From Comamonadaceae bacterium (lineage in GTDB: Bacteria; Pseudomonadota; Gammaproteobacteria; Burkholderiales; Burkholderiaceae_C), in contig JAIXRH010000123.1 of assembly GCA_027485285.1 (NCBI GenBank), positions 47,632-111,631 of the forward strand: 64,000 bases of DNA. The letters run 5' to 3'. Of this stretch, positions 38,479 through 47,479 are shown in pieces. The notes beneath the pieces are model-generated. The model was not told where the DNA came from and made no database searches. It saw only the letters and a program-made list of their open reading frames with translations. A program made the translations under genes and the position numbers. Every line of letters begins with the position of its first letter. The stretch's first letter is position 1.

Positions 38479-39227
38479 GTGTCCTCCTGCTGGGCTTTGC
38501 GCAAACGCGCAGCGGTGCCGTGGCCCAAGTAGGCTTCAATCACCTGCGGGTTTTGCGTCACCTCGTTGGGTGCGCCTTGGGCGATCAGCTGTCCTTGAGC
38601 CAACACCCACACATGCTCGGCCAAGTTCATCACGGCTTGCATGACGTGCTCAATCATGAGGACCGTCACACCACCCGCCACCAAGCCGCGTACCACGGGC
38701 AACATGTCTTGAATTTCTTGCGGGTTCAAACCTGCCAGCACCTCGTCAAGCAGCAGCAGCTTGGGCTGGGTGGCCAAGGCACGCGCCAATTCCAAGCGTT
38801 TGCGGCCTGCCACGGTCAAGTCACCCGCTGGTTTGTCGAGCTGCGCATACAAGCCCACGCGCTCGGCCACGGCCTCGGCAGCATGAAGGGCATCGCGCCG
38901 TTTGGCGTGCTTCAGATGCGCCCCGACCGCGATGTTTTCACGCACGGTTTGGGACGCAAAGGGTTGCACGATTTGGAACGTCCGTGTCAGACCGACAGCC
39001 GCGTTGAGGTGTGGTGCGCGACCCGTGATGTCCAGACCGTCAAAAGTGACACGTCCTGCATCGGGCACGAGAAAGCCTGACATCAAGGCAAAGAGCGTGG
39101 TTTTGCCGGCGCCATTGGGGCCAATCAGGGCCGTCAAACTGCCAGCAGGCACCTCCAAGCTCACATCTTGCACCGCACGCAAGCCCCCAAAGGCACGCGA
39201 CACATGGCTGATCTGTAACAAGCTCAT
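38475..39227 (-). CDS. livG: Branched-chain amino acid-type ABC ATPase (LivG)
   Basis: GPNGAGKTTLFALMSG, LLLLDEVLAGLNPQE, LMIEHVMQAVMNLAEHVWVL. Confidence 0.9.
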   Translation of the reverse strand: MSLLQISHVSRAFGGLRAVQDVSLEVPAGSLTALIGPNGAGKTTLFALMSGFLVPDAGRVTFDGLDITGRAPHLNAAVGLTRTFQIVQPFASQTVRENIAVGAHLKHAKRRDALHAAEAVAERVGLYAQLDKPAGDLTVAGRKRLELARALATQPKLLLLDEVLAGLNPQEIQDMLPVVRGLVAGGVTVLMIEHVMQAVMNLAEHVWVLAQGQLIAQGAPNEVTQNPQVIEAYLGHGTAARLRKAQQEDT

Positions 39228-40201
39228 GCACCCTCCTTGTTGTTCGGTGCACTTGCCTTGCCACGCTTGAGCCAGCGCTGCCCAATGCCGCCCACGCCGC
39301 GGGGTAAGAACATCACGATCAACACCAACACGCCGCCGTAAACCACCATGTTGATGCCTGGCAATTGGCCAAACAAATTGCGTGTCACATCAGCCAACAC
39401 ATGCAAGGCCAAGGCGCCCACGACAGGACCCCACAGCGTTCCCATGCCGCCCACAATGGCACCGACCAAGGCCTCCACCGAGGTGTGTGGCCCAAACGCC
39501 AGACCCGGGTCGATATACTGAAACACCTGCACATAAAACGCACCACCCGCGCCCATCAAACCGCCAGAGAGTAAGGTGGCCCAGAGCTTGACCCAAAAGG
39601 GGTTGACGCCAATGGCGCGTGCAGCGTCTTCGTTGTCACGCACAGCCTGCAAATAAGCGCCAAAGCGTGAGTGACGCAGCCACGCAGTGACGCACAAGGC
39701 GACCGTCACCAAACCCAAAATCAACCACAGATAGCCAGCCCGCGAGGCAAACTGCATATTGCTCACCGACTCTTGCAGCGGCAGCATCAAGCCCACGCCA
39801 GCCCCTGTGAAGGGGACCGAGAGCGCGACGATGCGAAATACCTCCGCAAATGCCAAGGTCACCAAGGCAAAGTAAGACCCCTTGAGGCCATAGCGAAATG
39901 ACAAAGCGCCCACAAACCCGCCAACTGCTGCGCTCACGGCGATGGCCAACACGAGGGTGAACCAAGGGTTCCAACCAGCATGTACTTGGGCCATGACTTG
40001 AACATAAGCGCCGGTACCAAAAAACAGCGCATGGCCAAACGAAAACTGGCCCCCAAACCCACCTAACACGTTCCATGCTTGCGCCAACAAGCAGGCGTAC
40101 AAAGCCATCATCACAAAGTTCAGCACAACACCCGAATCGGTCAAAACCGGGATGCTGCCCACCAAAAGCACAAACAACGCAATGGCGCGGATATCTCTCA
40201 T
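39224..40201 (-). CDS. livM: Branched-chain amino acid-type ABC permease (LivM)
   Basis: Polytopic; AWNVLGGFGGQFSFGHALFFGTGAYV, LQAVRDNEDAARAIGV. Confidence 0.9.
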   Translation of the reverse strand: MRDIRAIALFVLLVGSIPVLTDSGVVLNFVMMALYACLLAQAWNVLGGFGGQFSFGHALFFGTGAYVQVMAQVHAGWNPWFTLVLAIAVSAAVGGFVGALSFRYGLKGSYFALVTLAFAEVFRIVALSVPFTGAGVGLMLPLQESVSNMQFASRAGYLWLILGLVTVALCVTAWLRHSRFGAYLQAVRDNEDAARAIGVNPFWVKLWATLLSGGLMGAGGAFYVQVFQYIDPGLAFGPHTSVEALVGAIVGGMGTLWGPVVGALALHVLADVTRNLFGQLPGINMVVYGGVLVLIVMFLPRGVGGIGQRWLKRGKASAPNNKEGA

Positions 40202-41070
40202 GCGCGTGCCCCAAAGAAACCTTGTGGACGGAACAACAGCACCGCAATAAAGATGGCAAAAATGCCAACTTGCCCTAAAGACTCACCCAAATACAAACCG
40301 CCGATAGACTCGACCACGCCAATCAGCAAACCGCCCACCAACGCGCCAACAAAACTGCCCATGCCGCCCAACACCACGATGGTGAAAGCCACCAGCACAA
40401 AACCACTGCCCACCAAGGGGTTGACGTAATAGGCGGGTAACAAGAAGCACGCGGCAGCCCCCAAGCAGGCCAAGCCGATGCCAAAGCACATGGCATACAC
40501 ATGGTCCACATCAATGCCCATCAATCGGGCGCCGTGTTTTTCTTTAGCCACGGCGCGGATTGCGCGTCCGAGGTCGGTGTAGCGCATCACCGCCAAAAGC
40601 ACAGCAGACACCACCAGCGCGCCAACAAACGACACCAGTTTGGGCAGCGAAATCATGGCGGGGCCAATGCTCACGGTGGTCAAGGTGTAAGCGGTCTCTA
40701 TGTTGCGCGTGTCAGATTTGAAAAAGAGCAAGGCTAAGTTTTCCAAAATGATGGACAGGCCAAGTGTGACCAACAGAATGTTCTCGTCTTTGCCGTGGCT
40801 GGCGCGGTTGATCACACCGCGCTGCAACATGTAACCCAATGCAAACATGGACGGCACCATGATGGGCAAGGCCAAGTAGGGATCAATGCCCAGCTTTTCT
40901 TTTAAAAAATACACACCATACAAAGCCACCATCAACGACGCCCCGTGGGCGAAGTTGATGATGTGCAGCACGCCATAGATCAAGGTCAGCCCCAGCGCGA
41001 TCAACGCATAGACAGCACCCGTGGTGATGCCGTTGAGGACTGAGGCAAATAAGATAGACAGATCAAACAT
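40198..41070 (-). CDS. livH: Branched-chain amino acid-type ABC permease (LivH)
   Basis: Polytopic; GITTGAVYALIALGLTLIYGVLHIINFAHG. Confidence 0.92.
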   Translation of the reverse strand: MFDLSILFASVLNGITTGAVYALIALGLTLIYGVLHIINFAHGASLMVALYGVYFLKEKLGIDPYLALPIMVPSMFALGYMLQRGVINRASHGKDENILLVTLGLSIILENLALLFFKSDTRNIETAYTLTTVSIGPAMISLPKLVSFVGALVVSAVLLAVMRYTDLGRAIRAVAKEKHGARLMGIDVDHVYAMCFGIGLACLGAAACFLLPAYYVNPLVGSGFVLVAFTIVVLGGMGSFVGALVGGLLIGVVESIGGLYLGESLGQVGIFAIFIAVLLFRPQGFFGARA

Positions 41071-41091
41071 GGCGTGTGTCGAAGGGCCAGC

Positions 41092-42294
41092 TTAGGCTTT
41101 TAAGGGGAAGATGGGTTCGACTTCACGGTAATCGCGAGGAATGATCACCTTGATGTCGCCCTTCACCACTTGGGTCATCAAAGGCTGAGCACCCATGTTT
41201 TGGCCATTCACAAACTGAGTGGTGCCGTACGGCATGATGTGGTCTGAGAAGGTGCTCTTGCCCAAGGCGTCGATGATGGCGGCACGGTCAGTCGACTTGG
41301 CGTTCTCAATGGCATCACCCAACAATCGCATCGCCGTGTAAGCCATGAACACTTCGTAGCTGAAGAACAAGCCTTTGGCTTCCACACGCTTTTTGAGTTC
41401 AATCGAACGCTTGTCACGCGGGTTGAACCAGTGGTTGCAGTCGATGATGCCGTTGGCCGCGTCTGGGAACTCTTTGACAAACTTGTAGCTCGACGCTGCA
41501 CCACCCAATACCGAATAAATTGCTTTGGGTGTGACCTTTTGCTGCTGCATGGTGCGCACCAACAGGGCGTACTCGTTGTAGTAATTGGCCGGAATCACGA
41601 TGTCCGGGTTGATTTGTTTCATGCGCAACACAATGTTGTTGAAGTCACGCGTTGGGTTGGCATGTTTGACCACTTCTTTGACCTCGTAGCCATAGCCGGG
41701 TAGCTCGCGGGACAACAAGTTGGCAGTGCCTGTGCCAAACAAAGACTCTTCGTGGATGATCATCACTGTGCGCGCTGGCTTGCCTGCCGCAGTGTTGAGC
41801 ACATGCAAGTTGGCGACCGCAATTTCCGCGCATTTCTTGTAGCCTGGTCCAAAGCGGAAGGTATTTTTCAAACCGCGTTCGACAATTTGATCCGCCACAC
41901 CCACATCCACGACGTGAGGCAAGTTGTATTTGGCCGCCGCTTGCGTGGTGGCCAAGCAAATGGCGGAAGCAAAAGCGCCGACGATGGCGCTCACGCCAGC
42001 TTCGTTCATTTTTTCAACTTCAGCGGCACCTGCTTGTGGGGTGGACTGTGCGTCACCCAGCAAAGCTTCTATCTTGGCACCCCCCAGCGACTTGATGCCA
42101 CCGGCTTTGTTGATGTCTTCAATCGCCATCATCACGCCTTCGCGGCATTGTTGGCCTGAATAGGCCAAAGCACCCGTGACAGGGTGCAATACGCCCACCT
42201 TCACGGGTTTAGGCTGTGCGCCTCCTACCAAGGGAAATGCCAAAGCCGAAGCTGCGGCAGCCGATTGACCCATAAACTGACGACGTGAAGTCAT
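41092..42294 (-). CDS. ABC transporter substrate-binding protein (LivJ/K-like)
   Basis: Start chosen at MTSRRQFMGQSAAAASALAFPLVGGAQPKPVKVGVLHPVTGALAYSG (Tat/Sec-like leader). Confidence 0.9.
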   Translation of the reverse strand: MTSRRQFMGQSAAAASALAFPLVGGAQPKPVKVGVLHPVTGALAYSGQQCREGVMMAIEDINKAGGIKSLGGAKIEALLGDAQSTPQAGAAEVEKMNEAGVSAIVGAFASAICLATTQAAAKYNLPHVVDVGVADQIVERGLKNTFRFGPGYKKCAEIAVANLHVLNTAAGKPARTVMIIHEESLFGTGTANLLSRELPGYGYEVKEVVKHANPTRDFNNIVLRMKQINPDIVIPANYYNEYALLVRTMQQQKVTPKAIYSVLGGAASSYKFVKEFPDAANGIIDCNHWFNPRDKRSIELKKRVEAKGLFFSYEVFMAYTAMRLLGDAIENAKSTDRAAIIDALGKSTFSDHIMPYGTTQFVNGQNMGAQPLMTQVVKGDIKVIIPRDYREVEPIFPLKA

Positions 42295-42313
42295 GATGTG
42301 CTCCTTTAAAAAA

Positions 42314-43111
42314 TCAATGAAAGTTGGCTGATAACTCTTTGCTGACCCAAACCTTGGCATCAATGCTGCCAACGCGTGACAACTGCATTTGGTATTCGTA
42401 ACGGTCCGGACGGTAAAGTCCGTGCAACCACTGGATGGGTTTGTCTTCAGTGTCGTAAATCAGGCGATTGACCGACAGCAACGCTGACCCAACAGAGACG
42501 TCCAAATGTTGGGCCATATTGGCATCGGTCAATTTGGCAGAAATGCTTTGTTGGGCTCGACCTACTTTGACGCCTGATTCTTCCAGCAGCAACAGGATAG
42601 GTTTTTTTGCCAATTCTTTCGGGCCAAAACCTTTGGCGATGCGCTCAGGAACCCAAGTGGTGATGTGGGACAGAGGCCCTTCGTTTGTGTAACGAACACG
42701 CTGGGCTTTTTGCACCATGTCACGCTCTTGCAGTTGCAGCGACATGGCCACATCATGCGGGGCCAGCATGCGTTCGACTGACAGCACTTTGACGGTGGTC
42801 CGTAGACCCATGCTGACTAGGTTTTCCAACAAACCGGTCAGGCGTGCGCGTTGTGCTTTAGGTGCCGCAGCATCTACCTTTATCGCCCCATGCTGCAACA
42901 ACGAACGTGTGCCACGTCCAGGTTCGCGACTGATTAAACCTTCTTGTGCCAATTGGGCTAACGCATGACGCACCGTGACGCGAGCGACTGAGAATTGCTG
43001 CATCAATGCCAGTTCACCAGGCAGACCTTTTGAAAACATGCCTTCGAGCAACTGCTCACGCAGCACCAAATAAACTTGGTGATATTTAGGAAGGGGCATG
43101 ACGCTGCTCAT
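42314..43111 (-). CDS. GntR family (HutC/UTRA-type) transcriptional regulator
   Basis: LALMQQFSVARVTVRHALAQLAQEGLISREPGRGT wHTH plus UTRA-like C-terminal domain. Confidence 0.92.
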   Translation of the reverse strand: MSSVMPLPKYHQVYLVLREQLLEGMFSKGLPGELALMQQFSVARVTVRHALAQLAQEGLISREPGRGTRSLLQHGAIKVDAAAPKAQRARLTGLLENLVSMGLRTTVKVLSVERMLAPHDVAMSLQLQERDMVQKAQRVRYTNEGPLSHITTWVPERIAKGFGPKELAKKPILLLLEESGVKVGRAQQSISAKLTDANMAQHLDVSVGSALLSVNRLIYDTEDKPIQWLHGLYRPDRYEYQMQLSRVGSIDAKVWVSKELSANFH

Positions 43112-43133
43112 GAGAAAGAATGGTGAATTAGTT

Positions 43134-43151
43134 CTATTGACCTGTCAATAG
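43134..43151. promoter_or_regulatory. Perfect dyad CTATTGAC-CT-GTCAATAG, candidate GntR operator
   Basis: 8-bp inverted repeat, 22 bp upstream of the gntR-type start codon. Confidence 0.55.
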
Positions 43152-43241
43152 GACAAATACCAGTGCAATCACATATGGGACTTTTTCTGCGACATGAATT
43201 TTTTTACATTACATCCATCGTCGAAATTTATATCAATTGAA

Positions 43242-44144
43242 CTATGGGCGTGTGCTGTGTTCTAACAGCCAAGCCTTGAAATGCTGGAGTATCTCGCGCG
43301 GTTGATCGACTTGAGGCTCAATCAAATAATAGGCACGTAGCCCAGTAATTGGACGTTCGCACGCCACCACCAGTTCTCCGCTTTTGAGTTCGGCTGAAAT
43401 GAACAGCCTGGGCATCAACGAGACACCCATGCCGCATCGCGCCGCAGCCACCTGCATTGAGAAAAGCTCATACCTAGAGCCTGCCATCGCACGCGGCGCA
43501 TCTTGGCCTTGTGCATCAAACCACTGACGCCAAGCTTCTGGACGGGTAGATTGTTGAAGCAGGGGCAGCTCCATCAACTGCTTGGGCGTCAGGGCCTTGT
43601 TTTTCTTGAGCAATGCCGGGCTGCAGACGGGGATGACTTCCTCGTCAAACAATTTCGTTGCTTGGGTTCCTGCCCATTGGCTCACTTGTGCTGGAGTTCC
43701 GGCATACAGCGCTGCATCGATGCCGGTGTCGCTGAACATGAACGGACGGGTGCGAGTTTCGATGTGAACTTGGGTTTGAGGAAATCTTTGTGTGAATGAA
43801 GGCAGGCGAGGAATCAGCCACTGTGATGAAAATGTTGGCACTGCGGCTAGGACAAGACTTTCGCCTTGTCCTTGGTTGCCAATTAAATCGAGTGCGTCAC
43901 GCTCCAAGCTGTCAAGTCTGGCGCGAACTTGCCGTGCATAGCTTTGTCCAGAGGCCGTGAGTTGTATGCCGTGCTGCCCACGCTTGAAGAGGGACACGCC
44001 AAGCATGTCCTCGAGCGCTGCGACTTGGCGCGAGACAGCCCCTTGGGTTAAGGCAAGTTCTTGTGCGGCTTTGGTGAAGCTGGCTTGTCGCGCAGCTGCT
44101 TCAAAGCAGATCAAGGATTGCGTGGATGGGAGTCTGCGACGCAT
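43242..44144 (-). CDS. LysR family transcriptional regulator (GcvA-like)
   Basis: MRRRLPSTQSLICFEAAARQASFTKAAQELALTQGAVSRQVAALEDMLG. Confidence 0.92.
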   Translation of the reverse strand: MRRRLPSTQSLICFEAAARQASFTKAAQELALTQGAVSRQVAALEDMLGVSLFKRGQHGIQLTASGQSYARQVRARLDSLERDALDLIGNQGQGESLVLAAVPTFSSQWLIPRLPSFTQRFPQTQVHIETRTRPFMFSDTGIDAALYAGTPAQVSQWAGTQATKLFDEEVIPVCSPALLKKNKALTPKQLMELPLLQQSTRPEAWRQWFDAQGQDAPRAMAGSRYELFSMQVAAARCGMGVSLMPRLFISAELKSGELVVACERPITGLRAYYLIEPQVDQPREILQHFKAWLLEHSTRP

Positions 44145-44276
44145 GAGAAGTTACCAATGGATGAATTGTCTAGATAATACAAAAATGCATAACTGAGTGC
44201 GAAACAATCGTTTGATGGTGAAGGCTTTCGCATTTAAGATTTTGTTATCTAATTTTTGTCATTGAAAGAAATCACC

Positions 44277-45461
44277 ATGAGTTCTAGCCATCCTTTTTCT
44301 TGGTCTGACCCGTTTCAACTGGATTCGCAATTGACTGCCGACGAGCGTCAGATCAAAGATGCTGCCGCTGCCTATTGCCAAGATCGCTTGGCCCCGCGTG
44401 TGCTGGAGGCGTTCCGACATGAAAAAACAGACGTCACCATCTTTCGTGAAATGGGGGAGTTGGGGTTGTTGGGCCCCACCATCCCAGAAGCCTACGGCGG
44501 CGCTGGCCTGAATTACGTGAGCTACGGACTGGTAGCCCGCGAAGTGGAGCGCGTGGACTCGGGTTACCGCTCCATGATGAGCGTGCAGTCCTCGCTGGTG
44601 ATGCTGCCGATTTTTGAGTTTGGCAGCGAAGCGCAAAAGCAAAAGTACCTGCCCAAGCTGGCCACGGGTGAGTGGATTGGTTGCTTTGGTTTGACCGAAC
44701 CCAACTATGGCTCAGACCCCGGCAGCATGATCACGCGTGCCAAAAAAGTGGCAGGCGGCTATTCACTCTCAGGCTCAAAGATGTGGATCACCAACAGCCC
44801 CATTGCCGATGTGTTTGTGGTGTGGGCCAAAGACGACGAGGGCGCGATTCGCGGCTTTGTGTTGGAGAAAGGCTGGAGAGGCTTGAGCGCCCCCGCCATT
44901 CACGGCAAGGTGGGTTTGCGCGCGTCCATCACGGGCGAGATTGTCATGGATGAGGTGTTTGTGCCAGAAGACAACGCTTTTCCTGAGGTGCGTGGACTCA
45001 AAGGCCCATTCACTTGTTTGAACAGCGCACGCTACGGGATTGCATGGGGGACCTTGGGCGCTGCTGAAGATTGCTTTAGCCGCGCACGCCAATACGTGAT
45101 GGATCGCCAGCAGTTTGGCCGACCGCTCGCTGCCAACCAGTTGATTCAAAAGAAACTGGCCGACATGATGACGGATATTTCGTTGGGTCTGCAAGGCTGC
45201 TTGCGCTTGGGCCGCATGAAAGACGAGGGGACGGCTTCGGTGGACATCACGTCTATCTTGAAGCGCAACAGTTGCGGCAAAGCGCTGGACATTGCACGCA
45301 TGGCGCGTGACATGATGGGTGGCAATGGCATTTCGGATGAGTTTGGTGTGGCCCGGCATTTGGTCAATTTGGAGGTGGTCAACACTTATGAGGGCACGCA
45401 CGATGTGCATGCCTTGATCTTGGGGCGAGCCATCACGGGTATTGCCGCGTTTTCAAACTGA
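44277..45461 (+). CDS. gcdH: Glutaryl-CoA dehydrogenase
   Basis: [72 protein letters not shown]. Confidence 0.92.
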   Translation: MSSSHPFSWSDPFQLDSQLTADERQIKDAAAAYCQDRLAPRVLEAFRHEKTDVTIFREMGELGLLGPTIPEAYGGAGLNYVSYGLVAREVERVDSGYRSMMSVQSSLVMLPIFEFGSEAQKQKYLPKLATGEWIGCFGLTEPNYGSDPGSMITRAKKVAGGYSLSGSKMWITNSPIADVFVVWAKDDEGAIRGFVLEKGWRGLSAPAIHGKVGLRASITGEIVMDEVFVPEDNAFPEVRGLKGPFTCLNSARYGIAWGTLGAAEDCFSRARQYVMDRQQFGRPLAANQLIQKKLADMMTDISLGLQGCLRLGRMKDEGTASVDITSILKRNSCGKALDIARMARDMMGGNGISDEFGVARHLVNLEVVNTYEGTHDVHALILGRAITGIAAFSN

Positions 45462-45477
45462 TCTTGGGGTAAGCGCC

Positions 45478-46665
45478 GTGGCTGCATTTCCTAACCCAAC
45501 GCCACCAAAGCCTTTGGCTGGTGTTCGTGTGCTTGATTTGTCTCGGGTATTGGCGGGACCTTGGGCTGGCCAGATGCTGGCAGATTACGGCGCTGACGTG
45601 ATCAAAGTAGAGCGTCCTGGCGTAGGTGATGACACGCGCACGTGGGGGCCGCCTTGGTGGGGTGAGGGCGATCAGCGTGTGGCTGCTTACTTTTTGTGTG
45701 CGAATCGCGGTAAACGTTCAATTGCCGTAGACATTGCGAGCGCTGAAGGTATTGCACAGATCAAGCAGTTGGCTGCTGAAGCGGATGTGTTGATCGAAAA
45801 CTACAAAGTGGGTCAGTTGGCTAAATATGGTCTTGACGCAGTCAGTTTGCAAAAATTAAATCCTGGTTTGATTTACTGCTCCATCACTGGTTATGGGCAG
45901 CAAGGTCCGCTTTCTCACAAAGCAGGTTACGACTTTGCGATTCAGGCCGAAGCTGGGTTGATGAGCGTTACTGGCGAAAAAGGTGGAGAGCCTCAAAAAG
46001 TCGGTGTTGCCGTGACCGACCTCATGACTGGCGTTTATGCGACCACCGCGATTCTTGCAGCAATGCATGAACGAAACAGCTCAGGTTTAGGCCGCCACAT
46101 CGATGCATCATTGTTTGATGTGCAGGTTGCGATGCTCGCCAATCAAGCCAGTAATGAGTTGGTGGGGCATACGCACCCCACGCGCATGGGTAATGCACAC
46201 CCCAACATCGTGCCGTATCAGGTTTTTCCAACACGTGATGGTCACATCGTGCTGGCTGTGGGTAACGATGCTCAGTTTGAGCGTTTCTGTCTCGCTGCTG
46301 GACATCCGGAAGTTGCTGCTGATCCAGCTTACAAAACGAATCCGGCGCGTGTACAAAACCGTCAAGCCTTGGTGCTGACGCTCACGAGTTGGATGATGCG
46401 GCTTGATACAGCCGAATGGGGTCGGTTACTAGACAGTGCGAATGTGCCGTGCTCTCCCATTTTGGATGTAGAGCAGGTGATGGAGCACCCACATTTGCTG
46501 GCAAGAGGAATGAAGCTCACTTCTAGCGATCCGAACGTGCCACCCATGATTGCGCAGCCAATGCTGATGGATGGCCAGCGCATGACTTCAGAACTTGCGC
46601 CTCCTGCTTTGGGAGCTTTCGAGGCTGCGTGGCATGAGAAAAGTGGAGTGCCTGAGATTTTTTAG
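45478..46665 (+). CDS. CaiB/BaiF family CoA-transferase (likely glutarate CoA-transferase; GTG start proposed)
   Basis: PLAGVRVLDLSRVLAGPWAGQMLADYGADVIKVERPGVGDDTR; immediately downstream of gcdH. Confidence 0.88.
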   Translation: MAAFPNPTPPKPLAGVRVLDLSRVLAGPWAGQMLADYGADVIKVERPGVGDDTRTWGPPWWGEGDQRVAAYFLCANRGKRSIAVDIASAEGIAQIKQLAAEADVLIENYKVGQLAKYGLDAVSLQKLNPGLIYCSITGYGQQGPLSHKAGYDFAIQAEAGLMSVTGEKGGEPQKVGVAVTDLMTGVYATTAILAAMHERNSSGLGRHIDASLFDVQVAMLANQASNELVGHTHPTRMGNAHPNIVPYQVFPTRDGHIVLAVGNDAQFERFCLAAGHPEVAADPAYKTNPARVQNRQALVLTLTSWMMRLDTAEWGRLLDSANVPCSPILDVEQVMEHPHLLARGMKLTSSDPNVPPMIAQPMLMDGQRMTSELAPPALGAFEAAWHEKSGVPEIF

Positions 46666-46753
46666 CGATCCCTATCAAGTGAAACACTAGATGGATGAAG
46701 ATTTATTTTTAGACAGAGTCACTCAATCCATCAATATCTAAAAAGGATTTTGG

Positions 46754-47299
46754 ATGCCAGTTATTTCAGTCACTTTGTTACCCGGCTATCCAACTGAGGT
46801 TCAAGAGCGGTTGGTTCAAAGAATTGCAATTGCCGCTCGCTCAGTCATTTCCGCTGCACCCGCCGGAACGACAGTCTTTGTCAACGAAGCCAGCACCTAT
46901 CAACGCGACAATCAGTCTTTTACGAAGGGCGGTCCATCGAGACCTGTTGCATCGGAATTGGTGCTTTCTTTTCTAAGCGCAATCCAAGAAAGAAATTTAG
47001 AAAAAGCAAAAAATTTTTTAGCACCTGATTTTTCTATGTGTTTTCCGACTGGTGTGCGGATGACCCAATTGCATGAATTGATTCAATGGGGACAGTCACG
47101 TTATAAAAAAATCGAAAAAATTTTTGAAACAATCGATGAATGCTGGACAGGTGAAGGCGCCGTCGTTTTTTGCTCTGGCACTTTAAGTGGAGTTTTTAAT
47201 GACGATCAACCATTTGAAAAAATACGATTTATAGATCGCTTTGAAGTGGTTGATGGACTTATCTTGAAGCAAGATGTTTGGAATGATCTACGACCTTAA
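46754..47299 (+). CDS. 4-oxalocrotonate tautomerase-like domain fused to SnoaL/NTF2-like domain
   Basis: MPVISVTLLPGYPTEVQERLVQRIA (Pro after Met) then ELVLSFLSAIQERNLEKAKNFLAPDFSM...RFIDRFEVVDGLILKQDVWND. Confidence 0.75.
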   Translation: MPVISVTLLPGYPTEVQERLVQRIAIAARSVISAAPAGTTVFVNEASTYQRDNQSFTKGGPSRPVASELVLSFLSAIQERNLEKAKNFLAPDFSMCFPTGVRMTQLHELIQWGQSRYKKIEKIFETIDECWTGEGAVVFCSGTLSGVFNDDQPFEKIRFIDRFEVVDGLILKQDVWNDLRP

Positions 47300-47403
47300 T
47301 TTTTTCAGAGCGAGTTCTTCGTAAACGGCCAGGACTTTGCGATGCCTGGGGTCACTGAGGCGGCGCAGGTGAGCTTTTTTTCATCTGTTGAACCAAGCGT
47401 CCA

Positions 47404-47441
47404 GCTCTGGACGGGCAGGGGGCGTTAAGAATCTTGACGGT
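47404..47441 (+). repeat. 38-bp hairpin-containing repeat, copy 1
   Basis: gctctggacgggcagggggcgttaagaatcttgacggt; 34/38 identical to copy 2 at 56010-56047. Confidence 0.85.
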
Positions 47442-47479
47442 CGGTAGTGACTGACTCAAGACTTCAATTCCATGCCTAG

